From Bacteroidota bacterium (GTDB taxonomy: Bacteria > Bacteroidota > Bacteroidia > Bacteroidales > Bacteroidaceae), in assembly GCA_023425865.1 (NCBI GenBank), contig JAFABV010000092.1, positions 8,245 through 72,244 on the forward strand: a stretch of DNA of 64,000 nt, in the 5' to 3' direction. The notes under the pieces were generated by a model. It saw only the letters and a program-made list of their open reading frames with translations, was not told where the DNA came from and did not search any database. Positions 9,709-18,703 of this stretch are shown here, piece after piece (position 1 is the first letter of the stretch; every line of letters begins with the position of its first letter). The translations under genes and the position numbers were made by a program.

Positions 9709-9847
9709 TCAAGCGATTTTGTATGAATTCTGGAGATTGGTATGCGCAAAGGTTAAGGAAATGTCAACGGAGTATAAAAATATTGGAGACAATCTGGATT
9801 TGCGTGTATCGCGTGTAAAAATGTATCTCGATTTGGAAAAATGACAC

Positions 9848-9855
9848 TACTTTTG
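9848..9855 (+). promoter_or_regulatory. -7 element for small EamA transporter
   Basis: TACTTTTG fits TAnnTTTG and lies 14 bp before the start codon at 9869, giving a very short leader. Confidence 0.55.
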
Positions 9856-9868
9856 TAGTCTTAAATCG

Positions 9869-10288
9869 ATGAAGATGTGGAAATATTATGCTTTTCTTTC
9901 GGCACTCTTTGCCGCCGCCACAGCTATCTTCGCTAAGCTGGGCGTTCAGACGGTCAACTCGAATTTGGCCACTGCCATCCGAACTACCATCATTCTGGTG
10001 CTCACATGGTCTATTGTATTATTGGGAAACCATGCTACGGAGCTGAGAGAGGTGAGTCGCGCCACCTGGCTGTTCCTGTTGCTCTCAGGAGTTTCCACTG
10101 GGCTGTCTTGGTTGTTCTATTTTAAGGCCTTGCAGGTGGGTGATGTCTCCAGGGTGGCTTCTGTCGATAAGCTCAGCATAGTGCTCACCCTTGTGTTGGC
10201 TTTTGTCTTTCTTCACGAACAGATGAGTATAAAGGTACTGATCGGTGCCGTGCTGATAGCCGCGGGCAGTATCCTCATGGTGGTGTGA
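9869..10288 (+). CDS. single-domain EamA (DMT superfamily) transporter
   Basis: A 139-residue membrane protein with four or five helices forming a single EamA repeat (about 5-139). Most DMT transporters contain two such repeats, so this one probably works as a dimer, as known for the short 'bacterial/archaeal transporter' subgroup. The motif LFYFKALQVGDVSRVASVDKLS fits that subgroup. The ATG at 9869 is favoured because the -7 element is just upstream; ATG at 9875 is an alternative. The substrate is unknown. A hairpin with a T-run follows the stop. Confidence 0.85.
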   Translation: MKMWKYYAFLSALFAAATAIFAKLGVQTVNSNLATAIRTTIILVLTWSIVLLGNHATELREVSRATWLFLLLSGVSTGLSWLFYFKALQVGDVSRVASVDKLSIVLTLVLAFVFLHEQMSIKVLIGAVLIAAGSILMVV

Positions 10289-10289
10289 A

Positions 10290-10349
10290 GAAAACTATGG
10301 GCGATGCTCCCGCTCACCCCGCTTCGGTCATTCGCCGACAGTTTTTTTT
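10290..10349 (+). terminator. intrinsic terminator after EamA gene
   Basis: An imperfect stem pairs AAAACT..GGGCGATG with CATTCGCC..AGTTTT and runs into eight T residues. Confidence 0.55.
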
Positions 10350-10424
10350 CTTCATTTATGGGGTGCTTCATGAATCTGGGCGGGCGCCAGATTGTTGGTA
10401 CAGGTTCATAGTGATAGAGAAAGC

Positions 10425-11483
10425 CTACGATATGCCCGGCAGGTTTTGCTCAATCTTCTTCTGGATGAGTTTGGTCAGCGCTATACCCCGGCGGGTATGC
10501 TTAAAGAAGTCGTCGCGCACCTCGGTCATCTGGTTGAACAATTCCGCGGCGGCTGTCTGTATCATGTTAGGTTTGCGTGCGCGCTTGTCGCCGAATGGGT
10601 TGACCACGATGTTGATGCCCTTCTCGATGATACGAATGTCGATGTCGGCGCCCGTCATCACAGGGTCTCCGTCGTAATGGATCACGCCCGGCCCTGAGCG
10701 GTGAATGTGCAGGCTCTGGGTTTTGAAGCACTTGATCTTTGAACTTTTGTCCAAGGTCTTGCTAAACATATCGATGGCTATCTCTGGCGCTTCGATGACA
10801 TCAAAGGGTTCCATGATGATGACATCCATCAGTCCGTCGCTCATCGACGCCTGGGGAGCAATGTAGGCGTTGTTGCCATACTGCGAGGCATTGGCACACG
10901 AAATGAGGAAAGCTTTGTAGTGCGACGTCTCGCTATCGGTCTGAATCTCGTAAGTCTCAGGTTGATAGCGCACCCCCTCTTCAAGAATCTTCTGCAGATA
11001 GGTGATGGCGCCCCGCTTTCCAGCCTCTGCAAACTTCATGCTGACAAAGGCGTCGAAGCCCATGCCGCAGGTGCAGAAAAACGGAAAGTCGTTGATGATA
11101 CCATAGTCGAGGGTTTGTATGTCGGCCTCGTTGAGCACCTCGATGCATTTCCTGATATTCATGGGTAGCAGCAGATGCCGAGCAAGGCCATTGCCAGAGC
11201 CGCAAGGAATGATGCCGAGGGCAGTGTTGGTATGAACCAGTGCGCGCGCCACCTCGTTCACCGTGCCGTCTCCGCCCACTGCCACCACGATGTCTGCTCC
11301 GTTTGCCACTGCCTGCTGGGCCAGTTCTGTAGCGTGCCCGGCATGCGTCGTCTCCTTGATCTCAAAGTCAAATCGACTGTGATCAAGGTATTTATCAATG
11401 GCGGTGGGGAGAGTCCTCTTGCGTGATGTACCAGATATAGGGTTGATGATGAAGAGGATGCTTCTTTTCATAGCAACATACAT
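10425..11483 (-). CDS. diacylglycerol/sphingosine kinase-family lipid kinase
   Basis: A 352-residue cytosolic kinase of the DAGK catalytic family (YegS/DgkB type). It starts with the NPISGT nucleotide-binding motif at about 14-19, has the hallmark VGGDGTVNEVA at about 67-77, then GSGNGLARHL, and a second domain with MSDGLMDVIIM and the HYDGDP motif. The C-terminal tail of about 50 residues beyond the usual 300 is charged and of unknown use. It is divergent from serine palmitoyltransferase (161 bp apart), which makes a sphingoid base or ceramide an attractive substrate, although diacylglycerol is equally consistent with the sequence. Confidence 0.88.
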   Translation of the reverse strand: MYVAMKRSILFIINPISGTSRKRTLPTAIDKYLDHSRFDFEIKETTHAGHATELAQQAVANGADIVVAVGGDGTVNEVARALVHTNTALGIIPCGSGNGLARHLLLPMNIRKCIEVLNEADIQTLDYGIINDFPFFCTCGMGFDAFVSMKFAEAGKRGAITYLQKILEEGVRYQPETYEIQTDSETSHYKAFLISCANASQYGNNAYIAPQASMSDGLMDVIIMEPFDVIEAPEIAIDMFSKTLDKSSKIKCFKTQSLHIHRSGPGVIHYDGDPVMTGADIDIRIIEKGINIVVNPFGDKRARKPNMIQTAAAELFNQMTEVRDDFFKHTRRGIALTKLIQKKIEQNLPGIS

Positions 11484-11592
11484 TTGTCGTACAAAATTAA
11501 TGGTTTTTTTATGGATTAACTATTTTACCTGCATAATTTTTCTGCTTTTGACGATTTCTAACAATTTTGTATGCGGTCTGAGTTCTTTTTAG

Positions 11593-11600
11593 TAACTTTG
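11593..11600 (+). promoter_or_regulatory. -7 element for serine palmitoyltransferase
   Basis: TAACTTTG matches TAnnTTTG and is 44 bp upstream of the start codon; a TTTG at 11566-11569 could be the -33 element, with a rather long 23-bp spacer. Confidence 0.6.
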
Positions 11601-11644
11601 CAGCCTAAATAAAAATTATCGTAGTTTTCTACACCTATTTTAAA

Positions 11645-12832
11645 ATGGGACAGTTACAAGAAAGATACAAAAGCTATCGGTTGCCTCAGGAATATATGGA
11701 GGCAGGTGTTTACCCCTATTTCAGAGAAATAACCAGTAAGCAAGGACCTGAGGTGACGATGGGTGGCCACCCCGTTCTTATGTTTGGCAGTAACGCCTAT
11801 ACTGGACTGACGGGTGACGACCGTGTTATCAATGCCGCTAAGGAGGCTCTGGTCAAATATGGCTCAGGGTGTGCCGGCAGCCGATTCCTCAATGGTACGC
11901 TTGACATCCACGTACAGTTGGAGAAAGAACTGGCGGCCTTTGAAGAAAAGGATGACTGCTTATGTTTCTCTACGGGCTTCTCCGTAAACTCTGGTGTGAT
12001 TCCTGCTGTTGTAGGTCGTGGTGACTATATCATCTGTGACGATCGTGACCATGCTTCTATCGTTGATGGCCGCCGTCTGAGTTTTGCGACGCAGTTGCAT
12101 TACAAGCACAATGACATGGCCGATTTGGAGCGTGTGCTTCAGAAACTGCCTCAGGAAGCCGTGAAGCTCATCGTTGTAGACGGTGTATTCTCTATGGAGG
12201 GCGATTTGGCCAATCTTCCTGAAATCATCAATCTCAAGCACAAGTACAATTGCTCGGTGATGGTTGACGAGGCCCATGGTTTGGGCGTGTTCGGCAAGGA
12301 TGGCCGTGGTGTGTGCCACCATTTCGGACTTCAGGATGAGGTAGACCTTATCATGGGTACCTTCTCCAAGAGTTTGGCTTCTATCGGCGGCTTCATTGCT
12401 GGCGACGCCGACACCATTAATTTCCTGCGTCATACCTGCCGCACCTATATTTTCTCGGCGAGCGACACTCCCGCTGCCACGGCGGCAGCCATGGAGGCCC
12501 TCCACATTATTCAGCAAGAGCCTGAGCGCATTGAGCGTTTGTGGGAGGTGACGCGCTATGCCTTGAAGCGTTTCCGCGAGGAAGGCTTTGAGATTGGCGA
12601 GACCGAGAGCCCCATCATTCCGCTCTACGTGCGTGATGTCGAAAAGACGTTTAAGGTGACTAAGCTGGCATTCGACGCGGGTGTCTTCATCAACCCTGTA
12701 ATCCCGCCCGCATGTGCCCCACAAGACACCCTCGTGCGTTTTGCGTTGATGGCTTCACACAGCATTGAGCAGGTGGAACGTGGTGTGCAGATCATGAAGA
12801 AGATCTTTGTGGAAGAGGGCATCATCAAGTAA
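11645..12832 (+). CDS. spt: serine palmitoyltransferase (alpha-oxoamine synthase family)
   Basis: A 395-residue cytosolic PLP enzyme that condenses L-serine with palmitoyl-CoA to 3-ketodihydrosphingosine, the first step of sphingolipid synthesis. Fold type I features are present: GSGCAGSRFLNGT (about 73-85) near the substrate site, VDEAHGLGVFG with the PLP-pairing Asp and His (about 207-217), and the Schiff-base Lys242 in GTFSKSLAS. Length and the N-terminal GxxPYFREI region fit bacterial SPT of Bacteroidetes better than 8-amino-7-oxononanoate synthase or 2-amino-3-ketobutyrate ligase, which remain alternatives. It is monocistronic, with its own promoter and a strong terminator at 12857, and is divergent from a lipid kinase. 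Confidence 0.88.
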   Translation: MGQLQERYKSYRLPQEYMEAGVYPYFREITSKQGPEVTMGGHPVLMFGSNAYTGLTGDDRVINAAKEALVKYGSGCAGSRFLNGTLDIHVQLEKELAAFEEKDDCLCFSTGFSVNSGVIPAVVGRGDYIICDDRDHASIVDGRRLSFATQLHYKHNDMADLERVLQKLPQEAVKLIVVDGVFSMEGDLANLPEIINLKHKYNCSVMVDEAHGLGVFGKDGRGVCHHFGLQDEVDLIMGTFSKSLASIGGFIAGDADTINFLRHTCRTYIFSASDTPAATAAAMEALHIIQQEPERIERLWEVTRYALKRFREEGFEIGETESPIIPLYVRDVEKTFKVTKLAFDAGVFINPVIPPACAPQDTLVRFALMASHSIEQVERGVQIMKKIFVEEGIIK

Positions 12833-12856
12833 GACTGTTATCAGTGACATGATATA

Positions 12857-12897
12857 AACATTCGCCTCCGCATGAAGTGGGGGTGAATGTTTTTTTT
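12857..12897 (+). terminator. strong intrinsic terminator after spt
   Basis: A 13-bp stem (AACATTCGCCTCC with GGGGGTGAATGTT, including GU pairs), 9-nt loop, followed by a T8 run. The remaining bases up to 13199 show no gene that I can support. Confidence 0.85.
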
Positions 12898-13199
12898 GTT
12901 GGTGCGGAAGGCTGCTATTGCCCGTCGTTTGCCGTTGCGTGGAGATATGTTCTATCTGTAGCGCATCGCGGTGCGGGTGCGGTGCCATCGGTTGGTCGAC
13001 GGTCTGGAGCCCTCTTGTCCGCCGTGCAACCCATGCGTTGGGCAGCCGCATGCGGTCATGGATGATGGTTTGCCACAAAATGCAGAAAGTCCCGACATTG
13101 TTAGTGAGATGGGCGTGTATGTTATTGTTTGATACTTAAAAGGTCAACATTGTACCATTAAAAGACAATAAATACATAGAATTTCTGAAAAAAGTTTTA

Positions 13200-13207
13200 T
13201 ATTTTTG
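13200..13207 (+). promoter_or_regulatory. -7 element for GH3 gene
   Basis: TATTTTTG fits TAnnTTTG. It implies a leader of about 85 nt before the GH3 start at 13300. Confidence 0.5.
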
Positions 13208-13299
13208 CATACGATACCCCGAGCGGGTGGTCATGATAACCCATAGACCGGTTACAAATGCGATAGATCTTAAACCATTACAACTCCCTAACGTTCAAC

Positions 13300-15627
13300 A
13301 TGAGAAAATTATTTGCAACACTGACGGCTGCCGCGCTGGCTTGCGGCGGTTTTGCGCAAAACGTCATGAAGCCAGCTATTCCTGCAGATCCAACGGTTGA
13401 GCAGAACATTCAAAAGATGCTCAGCAAGATGTCGCTCGACGAGAAAATAGGTCAGATGCTGGAGCTTAACATCGACATTTTTGGAGAAACCGACGCTAAC
13501 GGTGTATGGCATATCAACGAGCAGAAACTCGACACCACGATCAGCAAGTATAAGATAGGGTCGGTGCTCAACGCGCCGGCCACGCGTGCCGGCACGGTGA
13601 AGCAGTGGCAGACCTGGATACCACTTATACAGAAACTGTCGATGAAGCACATAGGCATACCCTCTATTTATGGTTTGGACAATAATCACGGCGTGACCTA
13701 TATTCAGGGTGGAACGATCTTCCCTCAGCCCATCAATCTGGCGGCATCGTTTAATACAGCGTTGGCCACAACCATGGCACAGGTGACCGCCTACGAAAGT
13801 CGCGCGGCTAACTGTCCGTGGGTGTACAATCCCACCATCGACCTTGGTCGCGACCCGCGTTGGCCACGCATCTGGGAGAGCTATGGCGAAGACGCCGTTG
13901 TCAACAGCAGAATGGTGGAGGCCGCTATACGTGGCTATCAGGGTGATGACCTCAACCATTTGGGTAAATACCATGTGGCAACGTCGGTGAAACACTATTT
14001 TGCCTACGGCGCCCCCTTCTCGGGTAAGGACCGTACGCCTGCCTACCTCTCCCCGCAGGTGCTGCGTGAGAAATATTTCGCGCCTTTCAAGGCTGCTATT
14101 CAGGCAGGTGCCCTGACCATCATGGTCAACTCTGCCAGCATCAACGGGGTGCCCATGCACGCCAGCTACCAGTATCTTACGCAATGGCTGAAAGAAGACC
14201 TTAACTGGGACGGCATGATTGTAACCGACTGGGCCGACATCAATAACCTCTATCAGCGCGAGCGCGTGGCCAAGGACAAGAAAGACGCCATTCGCATGGC
14301 CATCAACGCTGGCGTGGATATGAGCATGGATCCGTATAGTGTCGATTTTGCCGTCCTGCTCAAGCAACTCGTACAGGAGGGTAAGGTGAAGCAGAGCCGT
14401 ATAGACGATGCCGTGAGCCGTATACTGCGCGTGAAGTATCGCTTGGGACTCTTTGACAATCCCAACACCGGCGGTAAGGGTTATGAGAAGTTTGGCTCTA
14501 AGGAGTTTGCCGAAAAGGCCCTGCGTGCCGCCGAGGAAGCCGAGGTGTTGCTGAAGAACGAGGGCAATATCCTGCCGCTTGCCAAGGGAAAGAAAATATT
14601 GCTTACCGGGCCCAACGCCAACCAGATGCGCTGTCTGAACGGTGGATGGACCTATAGCTGGCAGGGCTCCAAGGTGGAAGACCTGGCCGAACAGTACAAC
14701 ACGATATATGAGGCTCTGTGTAACAAGTATGGCAAGGAGAACGTGATACTCGAACAAGGTGTTACCTACAATGAGCAGGGCAACTATTGGGAAGAGAACA
14801 CGCCGCAAATCTCCAAGGCCGTCGCCGCTGCTCAGCAGGCTGATGTTATCGTGGCTTGTATCGGCGAAAACTCTTATTGTGAGACGCCGGGCAACCTCAC
14901 TGACCTCAATCTCTCGACAAATCAGAAAGACCTTGTCAAGGCGTTAGCCCAAACGGGCAAGCCTATTATAATGGTGCTCAACGAGGGGCGCCCACGCATC
15001 ATCGCCGATATAGAGCCCTTGGCCAAGGCCGTGGTCAATATTCTGCTGCCGGGTAACTACGGTGGTGACGCCTTGGCCAACCTATTGGCGGGTGACGCCA
15101 ACTTCTCAGCCAAGATGCCTTACACCTATCCAAAAGAAATCAACACGCTGATCAACTACGACTACAAGGTGAGCGAAGAGGTGAGCACCATGGCGGGCGC
15201 CTACGATTATGACGCCAAGGTAACGCAGCAGTGGCCTTTCGGTTATGGTTTGAGTTACACCACCTTTACTTACAGCAACCTGCGGGTAGATAAGTCTAAC
15301 TTTTCTGCCGACGACAAGATCACCGTGTCTGTCGATGTAAGAAATGCAGGTCATGTGGCGGGCAAAGAGGCTGTATTGCTCTACAGCAGCGACCTCATCG
15401 CGTCGCTGGTTCCCGATAGCCGTCGTCTGCGCGCATTCCAGAAGATAGAGCTGCAGCCGGGCGAGACAAAGACCGTTACCTTTACCCTGCCTGCCAGCGA
15501 CCTGGCCTTCGTGGGTGAAGACGGCAAATGGGTCATTGAAGAGGGCGAATTTGTCTTCACCGCGGGCAACCAGAACCTGAAGGTGAACTGCACAAACACT
15601 AAGAAGTGGGACACGCCTAACATTTAG
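13300..15627 (+). CDS. glycoside hydrolase family 3 beta-glucosidase/xylosidase
   Basis: A 775-residue exported enzyme with a signal peptide (1-19). The (beta/alpha)8 domain carries the catalytic nucleophile Asp310 in GMIVTDWADI, and the substrate-binding KHYFAYG motif lies near 231. The second alpha/beta sandwich follows (about 400-630), and a fibronectin type III-like domain closes the protein (about 660-765). The length and domain set are those of typical Bacteroidetes BglX-type enzymes, which release glucose or xylose from the non-reducing end of beta-linked oligosaccharides. Exact specificity is not readable. It stands alone upstream of a DUF6377 regulator. Confidence 0.93.
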   Translation: MRKLFATLTAAALACGGFAQNVMKPAIPADPTVEQNIQKMLSKMSLDEKIGQMLELNIDIFGETDANGVWHINEQKLDTTISKYKIGSVLNAPATRAGTVKQWQTWIPLIQKLSMKHIGIPSIYGLDNNHGVTYIQGGTIFPQPINLAASFNTALATTMAQVTAYESRAANCPWVYNPTIDLGRDPRWPRIWESYGEDAVVNSRMVEAAIRGYQGDDLNHLGKYHVATSVKHYFAYGAPFSGKDRTPAYLSPQVLREKYFAPFKAAIQAGALTIMVNSASINGVPMHASYQYLTQWLKEDLNWDGMIVTDWADINNLYQRERVAKDKKDAIRMAINAGVDMSMDPYSVDFAVLLKQLVQEGKVKQSRIDDAVSRILRVKYRLGLFDNPNTGGKGYEKFGSKEFAEKALRAAEEAEVLLKNEGNILPLAKGKKILLTGPNANQMRCLNGGWTYSWQGSKVEDLAEQYNTIYEALCNKYGKENVILEQGVTYNEQGNYWEENTPQISKAVAAAQQADVIVACIGENSYCETPGNLTDLNLSTNQKDLVKALAQTGKPIIMVLNEGRPRIIADIEPLAKAVVNILLPGNYGGDALANLLAGDANFSAKMPYTYPKEINTLINYDYKVSEEVSTMAGAYDYDAKVTQQWPFGYGLSYTTFTYSNLRVDKSNFSADDKITVSVDVRNAGHVAGKEAVLLYSSDLIASLVPDSRRLRAFQKIELQPGETKTVTFTLPASDLAFVGEDGKWVIEEGEFVFTAGNQNLKVNCTNTKKWDTPNI

Positions 15628-15679
15628 TCCGACCGACCCTTATGATGATTTCTTAGCGCCACGTGCCGCGCTATCACAC

Positions 15680-15725
15680 GAAGCCATTGCCAGTGAGTTG
15701 TTGATTGACCGCCGGCAATGGCTTC
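15680..15725 (+). terminator. hairpin after GH3 gene, used as group II intron target
   Basis: A perfect 12-bp stem (GAAGCCATTGCC / GGCAATGGCTTC) with a 22-nt loop, 52 bp after the GH3 stop. No T-run follows; instead, 4 nt later a group II intron 5' end begins, which may have displaced the T-run. Confidence 0.6.
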
Positions 15726-15729
15726 TTCG

Positions 15730-15805
15730 GTGTGTCGGACATGACACTGACCTAACTGATTTGAAATCCAGTCGCGGGTATTTGCGCCAAGCAAAACGAA
15801 TGACA
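15730..15805 (+). mobile_element. degenerate group II intron 5' end (copy A)
   Basis: About 75 bp starting GTGTGTCGGACATGACACTG closely match the starts of the copies at 58708 and 63303 (shared TCGGRCATGACAYTRACC, CCAGTCGCRGRTATTT and GCGCCAAGC blocks). GTGTG fits the GUGYG 5' consensus of group II introns. The similarity fades after about 15805, so this is an old fragment. From there to 16185 I see no gene and no clear motif. Confidence 0.6.
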
Positions 15806-16185
15806 AGGTTGGGCAGGTACGGCCAGTGTGGCATTTCCGTATTCAACTACCTTCAATGATGATATGCAAATAGAAGAAATAGACCTTTGATAGTTACTTT
15901 TTCTCGTAACAACAAAGGTAACTAAAAGGGCTTCAAGAGACACGTGCGAAGTCCTCAGAATTGGGGGGCGCGTGTAATATACACCTATAGAAGAGGAGCC
16001 CTGCGCCGCAATTTTACTCCATTTGAAAAACGTTTTAGCGGCACAACAGTAGGGTATAAACGCTTATGATTAGCATTTATCCAATGTTATTAAAAGTTGT
16101 GCGAGGCAGTAATATTTTGATAAATAATTTGTCGCTTTGCCTATTTTGGGCTAATTTTACAGCGATAAAGCGTTTTTAAGCATAC

Positions 16186-17826
16186 ATGGTAAGAGCTATT
16201 CTATTGCTGTTTGCGTTGGTTTGGAGCGTCAGTTCGACAGCACAGCACTTTGATCTTGACAAAGATTTGGCACAACTCGACTCCGTAGTGGAGCGTTATG
16301 ATTTGTACATAGCTGACAAGGAAAAGGAAATAGCTGAGTACAAAGAAAGCAGTGGACTGTTGGTTGCGGCAAGCGACCAATACCACTACGCTCGCCAACT
16401 ATACAACCTCTACCTGAAATTGGATGCCGACTCTGCCCTGAAATATGCCCAGCGCAGTCTTGCAATAGCCAAGAAAAACGGCATGACCACCGAGCTCACC
16501 CTTTCGCAAATAGATTTGGCGACCATCTATGTATTTAGGGGTGATATGTTCCAGGCCAACCAATTGCTTGTCCAGTTGGGTGATATAGAATCGCTCGACG
16601 CCCATTTACAGTCTAAGCTCGCCATTGCGATTATTGAGTTCAACGTACGTATCAACTATGCTGAGTCGTTGGCGCGAACACCATCTTATTGTAAGAAGAT
16701 GAGACAGTTGTGGAATCGATATAGTAAATATCTTGCCACCGACTCGTGGCTTTATTATTACTATGAAGAGATGGTCACTCGGGAAGCCAGTCAAAGGTTG
16801 CTGATGAAGATCGCGAACAGTTCGCCCAAGCCGTCGATTCAAGCGGCTATGATGTACTCGGTATTGTCGCAGTCGTGTTTAGATGAAAAGAAGGAGAACG
16901 CCTATTATCATTACCTTATCCTCTCTGCCATAAACGATATCAAGTCTGCCAACCGCGAAGCCATGTCGATGGTACGTATCTTACAGGCACCATTCATCAA
17001 CAAAGACAGCAGAAGGGCGGCGAAGTACGCTATGCTTTGCACCGATAATGCCAAGAACTACAATGATAAGTGGCGCAGCATTGACATTGTTGCCGCCCAT
17101 TCCATTATCACGGGGCAGTATGAAAAGAAACTTGAGAATCGTGAGCTCACCATGCGCATTATCATAGGCCTGCTCGTTTTAGCTGTGGTGATGATTTGTT
17201 TGCTGCTCTATCACGTTCTCAAACAACGAAGGAGGGATGTGGAGCTTATCACACAAGTGAGGAACATGAACCAGGCACTGCAGGAGATGGTGAAGCATGA
17301 GCAGCAAATGAAAGCTCAACTTAAAGACAACAACCAGCGACTGGAGAATGAGATTCAACTACGCAACACCAACTTTATTGAGGTGTACCAGTTGGTGTCG
17401 CAATACATCAACGACGTGAAGGAATTCAAGAAAACCACCTTCAACCTCATCACCACCGGGAAGATAGAGAAAGCGCGCAACGCATTGGCTTCTACAGCCG
17501 ACACTGAGGTATACAAGCACAATTTCTACAAGCAGTTCGATCAAGCGTTCCTCACTACACACCCTGATTTTATCGACAAGTTGAACAGTCTGTTGTTGCC
17601 TGAGCATCAAATGACTTTACCGCCATCGGGAGAACTGTCGCCCGAACTGCGCATCTATGCCCTGGTTAGCATTGGCATCAGCGATAGTGTTTCGATCTCC
17701 AATTTCTTACACTATTCGCCACAGACGGTTTACAATTACCGGTTGCGTATGCGCAATAAAGCCATCATTTCCAAGCACGACTTTGCCGAGACAGTGGCAC
17801 AGTTTTATTCTAAAGCCGATGTTTGA
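16186..17826 (+). CDS. DUF6377-type TPR/coiled-coil membrane transcription regulator
   Basis: A 546-residue protein with a signal peptide (1-19), a periplasmic helical TPR-like region (about 25-300, with YHYARQLYNLYLKLDADSALKYA-like repeats), one membrane helix (about 322-344, IIIGLLVLAVVMICLLLYHVL), a coiled coil (about 350-400), and a cytoplasmic C terminus whose last 60 residues resemble a LuxR-like helix-turn-helix (SISNFLHYSPQTVYNYRLRMRNK). This matches the DUF6377 family, membrane regulators usually encoded beside sus-like polysaccharide loci. It sits between a GH3 gene and the minus-strand glycosidase operon, so it probably senses a saccharide cue for one or both. Confidence 0.82.
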   Translation: MVRAILLLFALVWSVSSTAQHFDLDKDLAQLDSVVERYDLYIADKEKEIAEYKESSGLLVAASDQYHYARQLYNLYLKLDADSALKYAQRSLAIAKKNGMTTELTLSQIDLATIYVFRGDMFQANQLLVQLGDIESLDAHLQSKLAIAIIEFNVRINYAESLARTPSYCKKMRQLWNRYSKYLATDSWLYYYYEEMVTREASQRLLMKIANSSPKPSIQAAMMYSVLSQSCLDEKKENAYYHYLILSAINDIKSANREAMSMVRILQAPFINKDSRRAAKYAMLCTDNAKNYNDKWRSIDIVAAHSIITGQYEKKLENRELTMRIIIGLLVLAVVMICLLLYHVLKQRRRDVELITQVRNMNQALQEMVKHEQQMKAQLKDNNQRLENEIQLRNTNFIEVYQLVSQYINDVKEFKKTTFNLITTGKIEKARNALASTADTEVYKHNFYKQFDQAFLTTHPDFIDKLNSLLLPEHQMTLPPSGELSPELRIYALVSIGISDSVSISNFLHYSPQTVYNYRLRMRNKAIISKHDFAETVAQFYSKADV

Positions 17827-18141
17827 GATATCCAGCCGTCCATGGCTCGTTGCCTTGGACGGCACTCGCCCTATTGTATTCGCGAGTTCGGGATAAGATT
17901 AGCATGCAAACAGTTCCTGGCTGTCTCTACCATCAACGTTCGCCCCTGTAAGACAGAATGTTATCACCTCTCCTGTGTCGTTGCGCAGCCAGTGTAGCTT
18001 GCCCCCCGTGGCACCAGCCCCATGTGTCTGTATCCACATACCCTCCGGGCCCTCATGCCCAAGCCACCGTCTTGGCCACAGTTACCATCCCACACGTCGC
18101 CCCATCTCCATGCCTACGCCCAACCGTTCGCACCCAACAGC

Positions 18142-18236
18142 CCGATAATTCTATATAAAACCATCCGATAGTTCTATATGAAACCATCCGATGGTTCTAT
18201 ATGAAACCATCATATCATTCTATATAGAAACATCCG
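18142..18236. repeat. four tandem 24-bp palindromic repeats
   Basis: Units at 18142, 18166, 18190 and 18214 follow the pattern CCGATRGTTCTATATRAAACCATC. Each contains the near-palindrome TCTATATRRA, and CCGATGGTT can pair with AACCATC of neighbouring units, so transcripts would fold into serial hairpins. The same unit recurs at 31061-31151 and 54204-54303. Confidence 0.8.
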
Positions 18237-18251
18237 ACAACTTCGGGTTTC

Positions 18252-18347
18252 TCATTTAGCCCGCCCGCCCTTGCTATAGGCGCGGAGGGCACGTGAAACG
18301 GCAGCCTTAGGGCTCATCACTGCACCGTTTATCATGACTAACCCCAT
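18252..18347 (-). CDS. 31-codon frame inside the MITE-like element
   Basis: Encodes a 31-residue peptide starting MGLVMINGAVMSPKAAVS and ending RAK. The copy at 54097-54192 keeps the frame with no indel and 25 of 31 residues the same, although substitutions fall about equally on third and other positions. It is directly followed by the 24-bp hairpin repeats. Coding status is uncertain. Confidence 0.25.
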   Translation of the reverse strand: MGLVMINGAVMSPKAAVSRALRAYSKGGRAK

Positions 18348-18610
18348 GGTTTACGCCTGCTTAATGGGCGGTTTACGACACACACCATACTTTACAGGTG
18401 AAATAACCGGGTACGGATTGGATAGCTTGCCCAATATGCGATTGCATGTACGAGCCGCGATACCCAGATTGCCGGCTATTGCCACACATTCCATACACCC
18501 CGCCGCGCTGTTCGGCCGTGCCGTTGGCACCATCCTGCCACAGCCTGCATGCTCACCGAAGGCGACTGTTTGCATACTCATCTTATCCCGAACTCGCGTA
18601 TTGTATGTTC

Positions 18611-18661
18611 AAAAAAAAAGGATGCTGCACCGCGCGCACTAAGGGCTTAACGGTGCAGCAT
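18611..18661 (-). terminator. intrinsic terminator of the glycosidase operon
   Basis: On the minus strand an 11-bp perfect stem (ATGCTGCACCG / CGGTGCAGCAT, 18622-18661) is followed by nine T residues. It lies 43 bp after the last GH3 gene and directly abuts the MITE target site. Confidence 0.88.
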
Positions 18662-18703
18662 AACCTCAAAAACTACCTACGTAGAGGAATAGCGAGTGGG
18701 CGC

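Larger units (their letters stand above)
17872..18606. mobile_element. 0.72-kb MITE-like element with TIRs and 8-bp target duplication
   Basis: The element spans about 17880-18598. Its ends are 34-bp inverted repeats (17881-17914 and 18565-18598, 32 of 34 identical, beginning CGCGAGTTCGGGATAAGAT). They are flanked by the direct repeat TATTGTAT (17872-17879 and 18599-18606), a likely 8-bp target site duplication; one extra T lies at 17880. No transposase frame is inside, so mobilisation must be in trans. The interior carries a 31-codon frame (18252-18347, minus) and four 24-bp hairpin repeats (18142-18236). A truncated relative in reverse orientation lies at 54048-54352. Confidence 0.8.

Noticed and set aside
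13309..14808. Long 499-codon open frame on the minus strand opposite the GH3 gene
   Set aside because: It is the complement of a well-supported GH3 enzyme with intact catalytic motifs; the frame has no family features and is a codon-bias shadow.
18142..18236. CRISPR array
   Set aside because: Repeats are 24 bp and directly contiguous with no spacers, and no cas genes are present.
18334..18642. 102-codon frame across the right end of the MITE-like element
   Set aside because: Runs through the terminal inverted repeat and the adjacent terminator, which explains the conserved YPELAY-like string; not a credible protein.
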